Below are positions 1-7,191 of a stretch of DNA of 41,137 bases, piece by piece. The first letter of the stretch is position 1. Every line of letters begins with the position of its first letter. Origin of the DNA: Chloroflexota bacterium (GTDB lineage: Bacteria; Chloroflexota; Limnocylindria; Limnocylindrales; CSP1-4); NCBI GenBank assembly GCA_021802825.1, contig JAJZRG010000028.1:1-41137 (forward strand), written 5' to 3'. Made by a program: the position numbers and the translations under genes. The notes under the pieces are model-generated. The model was not told where the DNA came from. It did no database searches and saw only the letters and a list, made by a program, of their open reading frames with translations.

Positions 1-257
1 CCGTGCACCACCTGATCGACCCGACGATCCGGGAGCCCGCCCGCAGCGGGTTGGTGAGCGTCACCGTTGCGGGCCCGGACGCCGCCTGGAACGAGGTCTG
101 GAGCAAGGCGCTGTTCCTGGGCGGCTCGGAGTCGATCGGCGAGGAGGCGCGCCGGCGGGGTCTGGCCGCGTGGTGGGTCGATGACCGCGGGCGTCTGGGC
201 ATGACGCCTGAGGCGCGCGTGCGCAGCCCGTGGGTGGACGAGGAGCGCGTCGGGTAG
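1..257 (+). CDS. apbE: FAD:protein FMN transferase (ApbE family), C-terminal fragment
   Basis: This is the C-terminal ~85 residues of an ApbE-type protein; the 5' part lies outside the window. The visible sequence opens with HHLIDP, the conserved His-His-Leu-Ile-Asp-Pro motif found near the metal/flavin site of ApbE enzymes. It is followed by a segment matching the family pattern for the C-terminal strand (VSVTVAGPDAAWNEVWSKAL). ApbE enzymes transfer FMN from FAD to a Thr of a target protein, such as Na+-NQR or Rnf subunits, usually outside the cytoplasmic membrane. No redox partner genes are visible here. The stop is TAG at 255-257. Assignment rests on the HHLIDP motif and its context; the substrate protein cannot be told. 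Confidence 0.75.
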   Translation, partial: VHHLIDPTIREPARSGLVSVTVAGPDAAWNEVWSKALFLGGSESIGEEARRRGLAAWWVDDRGRLGMTPEARVRSPWVDEERVG

Positions 258-304
258 CGGAGGGCGCGTCGGTCGGGCCGCCAGGACCTGGCCTCCGCGG
301 CGGA

Positions 305-1357
305 TCAGGCGGGGCCGGCGTCCGTCTCGAGGCTGTCGGTGACCCCCGCCTCGTCGGGCTCCGCCGCGGGCGGCGTCGGGGCGACGATCCCGAGCTCCAC
401 GAGCTTGGCATGGAGCTCGGCGCCGCCCGGCATGCCCTCGCGGGCTCCGGCGCGGGTCACGGACAGCGACGCGGCCACGACGGCCCGCTTGCACGCCATC
501 TCGAGGTCGAGCCCCACGGCGAGCGCCGCAGCCAGGGCGCCGTTGAGCGCGTCGCCGGCACCCGTCGCGTCCACGGCCTTCACCTTGGGCGACTTGATCT
601 CGAGCGGCGGCGCATCCCGGCGGACGAGGACCGCGCCCGTCGAGCCGAGCGTCACCAGCAGCCCGCTGATCCCGTTCGGGCCGGCGCCCATGGCCTCCAG
701 CAGCAGCTTGCCGGCGCGGACCGGATCCTCGGGGATGGGGGCCGTGCGTCCCGTCCGCTTCGCGTCGTCGCCCACCAGCCGGGCCAGCTCGCCGCGGTTC
801 GGCGTCAGCACGTCGGCGAGGGACAGGACGCTTCGGTCGAGGCCGCCCGCGGGCGCTGGGTTGAGCACGGTCCACGCCCCGCCGGCCCGGCCGAGCCTCA
901 GCGCCTCGCGGGCCGCCTCGGTGGGGATCTCGTGGGTGACCAGGACGACGTCGCCCTTGTTCGGGGCCAGCCGCCCGAGGGCGCTGCGCACATGCGCGGC
1001 GGTGAGGCCCGCGTTCGCTCCCGGGGCAACGGAGATCATGTTCTCCGCCTTGCCGTCGACCAGGATCAGCGCGACACCGGTGGCCGTGTGGTCCAGCGTG
1101 ATCAGCACATCGGTGCCGATCCCCTCCCGCGCCAGCGCGGCCCGCGCCGTCGCGCCGAACTCGTCGTCGCCCAGGGCCGCCACCAGCATCACCGGCACGC
1201 CGAGGCGCGCGGCCGCGACGGCCTGGTTGCCGCCCTTCCCGCCGTGGAACCGGCTGAACGTGCCGCCCAGGACCGTCTCGCCTGGTGCTGGGAGTCGCTC
1301 CGCCTGCACCACGAGGTCGACGTTGACCGATCCGACGACCAGAACCCGACCGCTCAC
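305..1357 (-). CDS. rbsK: Ribokinase (PfkB family)
   Basis: 350-residue PfkB-family sugar kinase, most like ribokinase (ribose + ATP to ribose 5-phosphate). Visible motifs: N-terminal GSVNVDLV, the substrate-binding GGKGGNQAVAAARLG at about residues 39-53, and the C-terminal anion-hole/catalytic motif DATGAGDALNG at 263-273 with Asp269 as the expected base. The start is taken as GTG at 1355-1357, preceded by a purine-rich AGGAGAAGGG; an in-frame extension upstream would run into the neighbouring SDR gene and has no family similarity. The last ~25 residues are a Pro/Glu/Asp-rich tail beyond the kinase fold. It lies 43 nt downstream of the SDR gene on the same strand. Another ribofuranosyl or nucleoside substrate cannot be excluded. 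Confidence 0.85.
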   Translation of the reverse strand: MSGRVLVVGSVNVDLVVQAERLPAPGETVLGGTFSRFHGGKGGNQAVAAARLGVPVMLVAALGDDEFGATARAALAREGIGTDVLITLDHTATGVALILVDGKAENMISVAPGANAGLTAAHVRSALGRLAPNKGDVVLVTHEIPTEAAREALRLGRAGGAWTVLNPAPAGGLDRSVLSLADVLTPNRGELARLVGDDAKRTGRTAPIPEDPVRAGKLLLEAMGAGPNGISGLLVTLGSTGAVLVRRDAPPLEIKSPKVKAVDATGAGDALNGALAAALAVGLDLEMACKRAVVAASLSVTRAGAREGMPGGAELHAKLVELGIVAPTPPAAEPDEAGVTDSLETDAGPA

Positions 1358-1400
1358 GGGAGTGTTCCCTTCTCCTGGATCAGCGACGCCGCTGCTGTGC

Positions 1401-2222
1401 TCACGAGCCGGTGACGTACTCGCCGCCGTCAACGCCGATGACGTCGCCGTTGATGAAGCTCGTGCCCGGCCCGGACAGCGCGACGATCGCGTCCGCCACA
1501 TCCTTCGGAGTCGTCATCCTGCCCGTCGGGTTGCGCTTCTCGGCCGCCGCGATGATCTGATCCTTCTCGGGGATCTTCATCAGGGCCGGGGTCCGGGTCA
1601 CGCCGGCGCGGATGCAGTTGACCGTCACGCCGGTGCCGAGCCTCGCCAGCTCCATCGCCAGTTGCCGCACGTGCGACTCGAGCGCGGCCTTGGCCGACGA
1701 GACCACGCCGTAGCTCGGGACGACGCGGCTCGAGCCCTCGGACGTCATCGCAAACACGTGCGAGCCCTCGCCCAGGAACCCGCCGCGCCACAGGTCCTGG
1801 ACCCAGTAGACGAGGCTGTTCGCCATGACGTCCTGGGTCATCTCCATCTTCTTGCGGTCAACGGCGGCCTTGGGGTCCTCCGCCAGGAACGGGACGAGGC
1901 TGCCGAACGCGAGCGAGTGCATGACGACCCGGACATACGGCTCCCGGCCCGCAGCGCGCGACTGGTCGAACCGCTCGCCCAGGGAGGCGAGGAAGGCGTG
2001 GCGCTTCTCGTCGTCGGCGGCGTTCATGTTCACGTAGATCGCCTCCACGCCGTGGGACACGATCTCGTGCTTGATGTCCTCGACATGGGTCAGCCCGGCG
2101 CGGAAGTCGAGGTGGACGCCGGCGATGTTGTAGCCAGCGGCGGCCAGCGCGATCGCGGTCGCCTCGCCCATGCCCGAGGACGCGCCCAGGATCAGGGCCC
2201 AGCGCTCGCGCTCGTCGGTCAT
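1401..2222 (-). CDS. SDR oxidoreductase, enoyl-ACP reductase-like (FabI/FabL type)
   Basis: 273-residue short-chain dehydrogenase. The N-terminal cofactor loop is GASSGMGEATA (residues 13-23). The catalytic pair is Tyr171 and Lys178, spaced Y-x6-K (YGVVSSAK). That spacing is the enoyl-ACP reductase signature of FabI/FabL rather than the Y-x3-K of ordinary SDRs. A C-terminal GDVIGVDGG matches the SDR end. The likely role is NAD(P)H-dependent reduction of trans-2-enoyl-ACP in fatty-acid elongation, but no other fab genes are nearby, so the physiological substrate is inferred. The ATG at 2220-2222 is used. The gene is divergent from the ABC transporter to its right and directly upstream of ribokinase. 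Confidence 0.75.
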   Translation of the reverse strand: MTDERERWALILGASSGMGEATAIALAAAGYNIAGVHLDFRAGLTHVEDIKHEIVSHGVEAIYVNMNAADDEKRHAFLASLGERFDQSRAAGREPYVRVVMHSLAFGSLVPFLAEDPKAAVDRKKMEMTQDVMANSLVYWVQDLWRGGFLGEGSHVFAMTSEGSSRVVPSYGVVSSAKAALESHVRQLAMELARLGTGVTVNCIRAGVTRTPALMKIPEKDQIIAAAEKRNPTGRMTTPKDVADAIVALSGPGTSFINGDVIGVDGGEYVTGS

Positions 2223-2387
2223 GGATGCGCCTCCGGTGTCGTCGGGAGCCCCGGCGCGACGACGCGTCGGGGTGGGGAGAGTCTAGCAGCGGACCCCTCG
2301 CCAATCTGCGGCGCCAACCTGGGCTGCCCGATGCCATTCTGCCCTCGCCGAGACCCGTGGGTGCCGCACGGGAGGCAGCCCGGAGCC

Positions 2388-2490
2388 GTGTCTGCCGTGG
2401 CCCTCGCGGACCCGGTGGGTCGGCGTATCCTCGCCCTGCTCTCGGAGCCGCCTCCGCGGCGGGCGGAGCTCGCCGACTGCGGCGGTCGGA
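2388..2490 (+). pseudogene. ArsR-type helix-turn-helix remnant (tentative)
   Basis: In one plus frame this stretch reads ALADPVGRRILALLSEP followed by PRRAELAD. That closely resembles the first helices of ArsR/SmtB repressors (aLadptRrrILelL...eLa). The similarity stops after about 30 residues; no recognition helix or wing follows and the frame runs on into the downstream ABC gene in the wrong register. A GTG at 2388 could have been its start. I read it as a decayed regulator of the adjacent exporter, but the match is short and could be chance in GC-rich DNA. Confidence 0.25.
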
Positions 2491-2520
2491 CCCGACCCGC
2501 CGGTCCCTCGGGGGTGACGC

Positions 2521-3837
2521 ATGAAGTTCAACGGTCTCGACGGCATCCCGCCCGTCGTCTTCGCGCTGGTGATCCCGATCGTGGCGATCCAGGTCGCCCT
2601 GATCCTGCTGGCGGCATTCGACCTGCTCCGCGAGGAGCGGCGGGTGCGGGGTGGCAGCAAGGCGCTGTGGGCGGTGATCATCGTGTTCGTCAACCTGTTC
2701 GGCCCGATCCTGTACTTCCTGGTCGGCCGCGAGGAGGGGCCCGTGGACACGACGCCGGGGCCCGGCGCGCTGCCCGGCTGGGGCAGCCCCCACGACCCGC
2801 CGATCGTCGCCCCGCCGCAGGCACAGCTGCCGGCCGAGGTCCGCGCCGCGCTCGAGGCGCCGAGGGTCGTCCCGCTGCCCGATGCCCCGCCCGCCATCGT
2901 CACTGAGCGGCTCATGCGTCGCTACCCGGGCGGGGTCGTCGCGCTCGCCGGCCTCGACCTGACGGTCCCCGCGGGCTCCGTGTTCGGGCTCCTCGGGCCC
3001 AACGGGGCCGGCAAGACCACCTGCCTGCGGCTCCTCGCCGGGCTCACGCGATCCACCTCCGGCCGGGCGTCGGTGGCGGGGCTGGACCCCGCGCACGACC
3101 CGATCGGCGTCCGGGGCCGCCTGGGCTACCTCGAGCAGGATCCGCGCGCGTATGGCTGGATGAGCGGTCGCGAGCAGCTGCGACTGGTTGGGCAGCTGCA
3201 CGGGATGGCGGGCACGGCGCTCGAGACCGCGATCGACGGCGCCCTCGCCCGGGTCGGCCTGGGTGATGCCGCCGATCGTCGTGCGGGCGCCTACTCGGGC
3301 GGCATGCGGCAGCGCCTGGGCATCGCCGGCACGCTCGTCCACCACCCGCCCATCGTCATCCTCGACGAGCCCGTCAGCGCGCTCGACCCCGAGGGGCGGC
3401 GCGACGTCCTGGGGCTGATCGCATCGCTGCGGGGGGAGACAACCGTGATGTTCTCGAGCCACGTGCTCGGCGACGTCGAGCGCATCTGCGACCGCGTGGC
3501 GATCCTCGACCGCGGGCGCCTCGTCGTGGAGGGCTCGCTCGACGAGCTTCTGGAGCGCTATGCGCGGCCTGTGTGGCGCGTCGAGGCGGAGCCGGGCGAG
3601 GACGCGGCGCTGGGCGCGCTGGGGGAGCGGCTGCGGGTGCTTCCGTGGGTCACCTCGGCGGTGGCCGAGCACGGGATCCTCACGGTCGCCGTCTCGGACA
3701 TCGCGGCCGCGTCGCGCGAGCTCCTGCCGGCCGTGGGCACCTCGGGCGTGGCCGTCGTGTCCGTGGCGCGCGCCAGGCCGACGCTGGAGGACGTCTTCCT
3801 CCGCCTCACCGGCAACGGATCGGCGGCCGCGGCATGA
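2521..3837 (+). CDS. ABC exporter ATPase with N-terminal PLD-N-like membrane domain
   Basis: 438 residues in two parts. Residues 1-70 contain two hydrophobic helices (about 11-33 and 48-68), with LFGPILYFLVGR at the end, the pattern of the phospholipase D nuclease N-terminal domain (PLDNc). A Pro-rich linker (75-120) leads to an ABC ATPase: Walker A GPNGAGKTT (159-167), Q-loop in LEQDP (about 206), signature YSGGMRQR (259-266), Walker B IVILDEP (278-284) and switch His314 in FSSH. It ends with a domain typical of ABC-2/CcmA-type ATPases. The stop overlaps the permease start (ATGA), so the two form one exporter. The fused membrane segment would anchor the ATPase in the membrane even without the permease. 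Substrate unknown. Confidence 0.85.
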   Translation: MKFNGLDGIPPVVFALVIPIVAIQVALILLAAFDLLREERRVRGGSKALWAVIIVFVNLFGPILYFLVGREEGPVDTTPGPGALPGWGSPHDPPIVAPPQAQLPAEVRAALEAPRVVPLPDAPPAIVTERLMRRYPGGVVALAGLDLTVPAGSVFGLLGPNGAGKTTCLRLLAGLTRSTSGRASVAGLDPAHDPIGVRGRLGYLEQDPRAYGWMSGREQLRLVGQLHGMAGTALETAIDGALARVGLGDAADRRAGAYSGGMRQRLGIAGTLVHHPPIVILDEPVSALDPEGRRDVLGLIASLRGETTVMFSSHVLGDVERICDRVAILDRGRLVVEGSLDELLERYARPVWRVEAEPGEDAALGALGERLRVLPWVTSAVAEHGILTVAVSDIAAASRELLPAVGTSGVAVVSVARARPTLEDVFLRLTGNGSAAAA

Positions 3838-4619
3838 GTGGCGCGCGGGGATTCTCGGTCCTCCTGGCGAAGGAGCTCCGCGAGGCGTGGCGGACGCGAC
3901 GCCTGCCGCTGGTGGCCATCCTCTTCCTGCTGGTGGGGCTGATCTCTCCGCTGACCGCCAAGTTCCTGCCCGACATCCTCAAGGCTGCGCTGGGAGACCA
4001 GCTGACGGGCATCCCGATGCCACCTGCGGACGCCGCAGCTGGCCTAGAGCAGCTCCAGAAGAACCTCGGCCAGCTCGGCGCCCTGGCCGCGATCGCGCTG
4101 GCGATGGGCTCGGTGTCCGGCGAGCTGGACCGCGGGACCGCGGCGCTGGTGCTCGCCCAGCCGGTCGGCCGACCGGCGTTCCTCGCGGCGAAGCTCGTGG
4201 CCATCGGCCTGGTCCTCGCGATCGCGACGGTGCTCGCCGTCACGGTGGCCTGGATCTACTCGGCCATCCTGTTCCAGCCGTTGCCGGTCGGCGGGTGGCT
4301 CGCCCTGGCGGCGCTCGACTGGCTCGCGCTGATCGCCTGGGCGGCCCTCACGCTCTGGGCATCGGCCGCGACCGGCTCGACGACGGCAGCGGCCGGCCTC
4401 GGGTTCGTCGCGCTGATCGCCCTGAGCATCGCGGCGGTGATCCCCGTGGTCGATCAGTGGCTGCCCTCCGGGCTGGCCGCTCCGGCGCTGTCGCTCGCGG
4501 CGAACAAGGTTGGCGCCGTGGACGGCGTGAGGCTCACCACCTCGATCCTCGGCTCGGTTGTCGTTGTCGGCGGGGCGGCAGCGGCGTCGATGGCCTCGTT
4601 CCGGCGCCGCGAGCTCTAG
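3834..4619 (+). CDS. ABC-2 type transporter permease
   Basis: 261-residue integral membrane protein. It begins with a short cytoplasmic segment carrying LLAKELREAWRTRRL, the usual amphipathic N-terminus of ABC-2 permeases, followed by about six hydrophobic helices (roughly residues 25-45, 80-100, 120-148, 155-180, 185-205 and 232-252). A LALAMGSVSGELDRGTAALVLAQPV-like motif after the second helix (near residues 88-110) is characteristic of NosY/YhaP-type ABC-2 permeases. It ends in a basic FRRREL tail. It overlaps the ATPase gene by 4 nt and must be its partner. Substrate cannot be inferred. Confidence 0.85.
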   Translation: MSGARGFSVLLAKELREAWRTRRLPLVAILFLLVGLISPLTAKFLPDILKAALGDQLTGIPMPPADAAAGLEQLQKNLGQLGALAAIALAMGSVSGELDRGTAALVLAQPVGRPAFLAAKLVAIGLVLAIATVLAVTVAWIYSAILFQPLPVGGWLALAALDWLALIAWAALTLWASAATGSTTAAAGLGFVALIALSIAAVIPVVDQWLPSGLAAPALSLAANKVGAVDGVRLTTSILGSVVVVGGAAAASMASFRRREL

Positions 4620-4829
4620 GCCCGATTGGAGGGCCATCGGCCAGGCGAGGCAGCCCTCCCGGTCGGCATCCGAGCCGTAGCCCGCGGTGAAGCGCTTGCC
4701 GATGCGGTCGATCCGCTCGTCCACCTCGACCAGGCGCGGCGGAGCGCGGCCTCGTCAGTGTCGGTCCCCATCCCACGAAGCTGCTGGATCGCGCCTCGCC
4801 GAGTCGCCCCCAAGAGCCCGGGAATCACG

Positions 4830-4853
4830 AACGGCGCCCTTGCGGGCGCCGTT
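4830..4853 (-). terminator. Perfect 10-bp hairpin downstream of rpmE
   Basis: AACGGCGCCC, TTGC loop, GGGCGCCGTT: a perfect 10-bp inverted repeat with a 4-nt loop, 40 nt beyond the rpmE stop on the minus strand and between convergent genes. There is no clean U-tract after it on either strand (minus reads CGTGATTCCC). It is therefore either a weak or U-less intrinsic terminator, or an mRNA 3'-end stabiliser. Confidence 0.55.
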
Positions 4854-4893
4854 GGCGGGGTGCGGGCTTGCCGGGGCGCGGCCGAGCGGAACG

Positions 4894-5106
4894 TCAGGCG
4901 CGGGCCTGACGCTCCAGGCGACGCTGGAAGCGCTCGACCTGGCCCGCAGTGTCGATGATGTTCTGCTTGCCCGTGTAGAACGGGTGGCAGTTGCTGCACA
5001 CATCGACGCGCAGTTCCTGGCGAGTGGACCCGACGGTGTACTCCGTCCCGCACGACCCGCAATGGACCGTGGCCTGGAAGTACTTCGGGTGGATCTTGGG
5101 CTTCAC
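4894..5106 (-). CDS. rpmE: 50S ribosomal protein L31 (zinc-binding, type A)
   Basis: 70-residue bL31. It starts [10 protein letters not shown] and carries two zinc-ligand pairs, CGSC (residues 17-20) and [11 protein letters not shown] (about 37-47), so this is the C+ (zinc-containing) form found on the large subunit at the subunit bridge. Length is normal. It follows rpmA on the same strand after 64 nt and is probably the last gene of the rplU-rpmA-rpmE unit. No second, C- paralogue is in the window, so zinc-dependent swapping cannot be assessed. Confidence 0.97.
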   Translation of the reverse strand: MKPKIHPKYFQATVHCGSCGTEYTVGSTRQELRVDVCSNCHPFYTGKQNIIDTAGQVERFQRRLERQARA

Positions 5107-5170
5107 GCGTGCTCCTTGGGCGCCGTCCGCGCAGGTCCTGCCTGCCGGTGAACGCCGCTATGGGTAGGGC

Positions 5171-5452
5171 CTAGGCCTCGGCCGCGACCGACTCGGTCCC
5201 GGCTGCGATGACCCGGACACGCTTCTTGTCGCGGGTCTTGTGCTCGAACTTCACCCGGCCGGTCACGGTGGCGAAGATCGTGTAGTCGCGGCCCAGGCCG
5301 GTGCCCTCGCCGGACAGGAAGGTCATCCCGCGCTGGCGGACGATGATGGAGCCGGAGTTGACCAGCTGACCGTCGCCGGACTTGATGCCCAGGCGCTGGC
5401 CGGCGCTGTCACGGCCGTTCTTGACGCTTGAGCCGGCTTTCTTGTGCGCCAT
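5171..5452 (-). CDS. rpmA: 50S ribosomal protein L27
   Basis: 93-residue bL27. The protein begins directly MAHKKAGSSVKNGRDS, so the N-terminus that reaches the peptidyl-transferase centre is exposed without the cleaved extension seen in Firmicutes. Core motifs QRLGIKSGDGQ, GSIIVRQRG and the C-terminal VHKTRDKKRV-like stretch are present. It starts 3 nt after the rplU stop, the usual L21-L27 pairing. The C-terminal AAGTESVAAEA is slightly longer than in E. coli. Confidence 0.97.
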   Translation of the reverse strand: MAHKKAGSSVKNGRDSAGQRLGIKSGDGQLVNSGSIIVRQRGMTFLSGEGTGLGRDYTIFATVTGRVKFEHKTRDKKRVRVIAAGTESVAAEA

Positions 5453-5455
5453 TGC

Positions 5456-6109
5456 CTACTCGTCCTTCTTGGTGCGCGCGCGCTTGGGCGCCGGCTTTGT
5501 GGTCTCGTCGGCGCCCGGCCCCTCGGCGGGGGCGGCCGTCTGGGCGGGGGCGGCCGGCTCCCCGGCCGGAGTCTCGGCGGGAGCCTCGGTCGTCGCATCT
5601 GTCGCCTTGGCGGCCTTCGGCTTGGCCTCGGCGGCCTTGGCCGACTTCGCCTCCGCCTTGGCCTCTGCCTTCGCAGCCAGCTTGGCGGCGAGCGCGGCGT
5701 CCTCGGCAGCCTGGCGCGCGGCCGCCTCCTCGAGCTTTGCCTTCGCTGCGGCCTTGTCGCTGTCAGCCTTGGCCACGCCCTCGGCGGCGCTCTTGCCGTT
5801 GTAGCGGATGTCGGCGATCCGAAGGACCGTCAGCTCCTGGCGATGGCCCTTCTTGACGCGGCGGCGCGCCTTTGGCCGGTACTTGAACGCGATGACCTTC
5901 TCACCGCGCTCCTGCCCAACAACGTAGGCCTCGACAGCCGCGTCCCCGACGACGGGGGTGCCGACGGTGGCCTCGGCCCCGTCAGCGACGAGGAGCACAC
6001 GGTCGAGCATGATGGACTGGCCGGGCTCCACGTCGAGCAGCTCGACTTCGAACTGGGTGCCGACCTCGACGCGGTACTGCTTACCGCCGGTCTCGATGAC
6101 TGCGTACAT
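5456..6109 (-). CDS. rplU: 50S ribosomal protein L21 with long low-complexity C-terminal tail
   Basis: 217 residues. Residues 1-104 are a normal bL21 (MYAVIETGGKQYRV; KYRPKARRRVKKGHRQ, the conserved 23S rRNA-binding loop; and LRIADI). The remaining ~113 residues are an Ala/Lys/Glu helix-prone stretch (about 108-170) followed by an Ala/Pro/Glu/Thr disordered stretch ending in a basic PKRARTKKDE. The standard family length is about 103. The start is the ATG at 6107-6109, chosen because MYAVIETGG is the invariant N-terminus; the upstream extension has no similarity. The promoter at 6198-6227 lies about 80 nt upstream. Confidence 0.93.
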   Translation of the reverse strand: MYAVIETGGKQYRVEVGTQFEVELLDVEPGQSIMLDRVLLVADGAEATVGTPVVGDAAVEAYVVGQERGEKVIAFKYRPKARRRVKKGHRQELTVLRIADIRYNGKSAAEGVAKADSDKAAAKAKLEEAAARQAAEDAALAAKLAAKAEAKAEAKSAKAAEAKPKAAKATDATTEAPAETPAGEPAAPAQTAAPAEGPGADETTKPAPKRARTKKDE

Positions 6110-6197
6110 GGGTCCTCGGAAGAGCGAATGGCGGCCGCGGGGCGACCGCAGCATGGACATGGAAAGGCGCCGACGACCTGCGCGGGCGCGAACGGAG

Positions 6198-6227
6198 AGT
6201 TTAGGGTGGATAGCCGAGCGGCGTCAA
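6198..6227 (-). promoter_or_regulatory. Sigma-70-type promoter for rplU-rpmA-rpmE
   Basis: On the minus strand, -35 TTGACG (6222-6227), an 18-bp spacer and -10 TAAACT (6198-6203). The predicted start is near 6191, giving a leader of about 80 nt before rplU. It lies just outside the DUF2344 stop, so the ribosomal genes can be transcribed independently of DUF2344. Confidence 0.55.
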
Positions 6228-6261
6228 CGTCAACCGTCGCGATCTGTCAACCGTCGCGATC
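6228..6261 (-). repeat. Two tandem 17-bp copies at the DUF2344 stop, each carrying a TTGAC box
   Basis: Minus-strand unit GATCGCGACGGTTGAC plus one variable base, copies at 6245-6261 and 6228-6244. The first copy contains the last codons and stop of the DUF2344 gene; the second is a non-coding duplicate. Each ends in TTGACA or TTGACG, and a further TTGACG directly follows, so three -35-like hexamers are stacked upstream of the rplU promoter -10. Confidence 0.7.
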
Positions 6262-7143
6262 GGCCTTGGTGGGCCGATCCGGGCCCGGGGGGCGGGGGCG
6301 GCGGGGCGGCCGTGGCGCGGGCGGTTCCGGCGCGGTCGGCTCGGCAAGGATGAGCGACTCGCGGACGAGGCCCTTCCAGTCGGGCGCCACGCCGCCGAGC
6401 GCCTCACCCAGCGCGGCCAGGGCCTCGCCCGGCCGCCCGATCCCCCGCGCGGGGTCGTGGCGGAGTGTCATCCGGACCTCCACGCCCTCGCTGGTTCGGC
6501 GCACGTCGATGGCGGCCAGGAACGGCCGGAGGTCGTAGCTGACGGTGACCTCGCCCTTCCGACGGTCGCGCGGGAGCGTCTCGGCGGCGAGGAGGGCCGC
6601 CGCGGCCCGGCCCAGGGCGTCGCCGTCCACCGGCTTTGCCGTGGTCGCCCGGTACACCGAGGCCGCCACCCTGCCGGGCAGCGCCGATTCGCCCAGCCAC
6701 ACGTCGTAGAGGTCCACCAGGGCATACCCGGCGGGCAGATTGCTCGTCAGGGCTTCGCGGACGCGCCAGCGCGGGAGACGCTCCACGAGCCACAGGTCGG
6801 CAAGCTCGGCATCACCCCGGACATCCGCACCCAGGGGCGCGGCCAGCACGAACCGGGGCTTGGGGCGGGGCGCGTCGAGACCCGCGACGGGCAGGCCGCT
6901 CGCAGCCAGCGCCGCATCCCAGGCGGCGACCAGGTCCCGCTGCCCCCGGGATTCCGGTCGCCGGTCGCGCGCCATCACCAGGCGCCACCGCTGGACAGCC
7001 TCGCGGGCACCAGAGGTCCCGGTGCCGGCAGCTCGTTCGGGTACTTCGGAAGGCGGTTGCACGCGTGCTAGTCTGCCTGCGATGGAGTCGGCCGTCGCAT
7101 CGCCTGGCTTCGCGCTCTCACTGGAGTCTCGAGCGGGGGGCAC
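6247..7143 (-). CDS. DUF2344 / TIGR03936-family (radical SAM-linked) protein
   Basis: 298 residues as written. The family core starts at about residue 50 with QRWRLVMARDRR and continues with SQRDLVAAWDAALAASGLP-like, RPKPRFVLAAPLGADVRGDAELADLWL and LPAGYALVDLYDVW, the pattern of the DUF2344 domain. That domain usually accompanies, or is fused to, a B12-binding radical SAM protein encoded next to L21/L27. No radical SAM gene is present here; the next gene upstream is on the opposite strand. Residues 1-48 and the Pro-rich C-terminus (about 268-298) have no family similarity, so the true start may be internal. The GTG at 7141-7143 is only the longest choice. Biochemical function unknown; the genomic linkage suggests RNA or ribosome modification. 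Confidence 0.7.
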   Translation of the reverse strand: MPPARDSSESAKPGDATADSIAGRLARVQPPSEVPERAAGTGTSGAREAVQRWRLVMARDRRPESRGQRDLVAAWDAALAASGLPVAGLDAPRPKPRFVLAAPLGADVRGDAELADLWLVERLPRWRVREALTSNLPAGYALVDLYDVWLGESALPGRVAASVYRATTAKPVDGDALGRAAAALLAAETLPRDRRKGEVTVSYDLRPFLAAIDVRRTSEGVEVRMTLRHDPARGIGRPGEALAALGEALGGVAPDWKGLVRESLILAEPTAPEPPAPRPPRRPRPPGPDRPTKADRDG

Positions 7144-7191
7144 ACATCACACCGCCGCGAACGCGGGCCGCCGGTGGAGAGGTTGCGGCTT

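Noticed and set aside
305..1501. Longer ribokinase reading frame starting at 1501
   Set aside because: The extra N-terminus overlaps the SDR gene, has no kinase similarity and lacks a ribosome site; GTG 1357 gives the family start.
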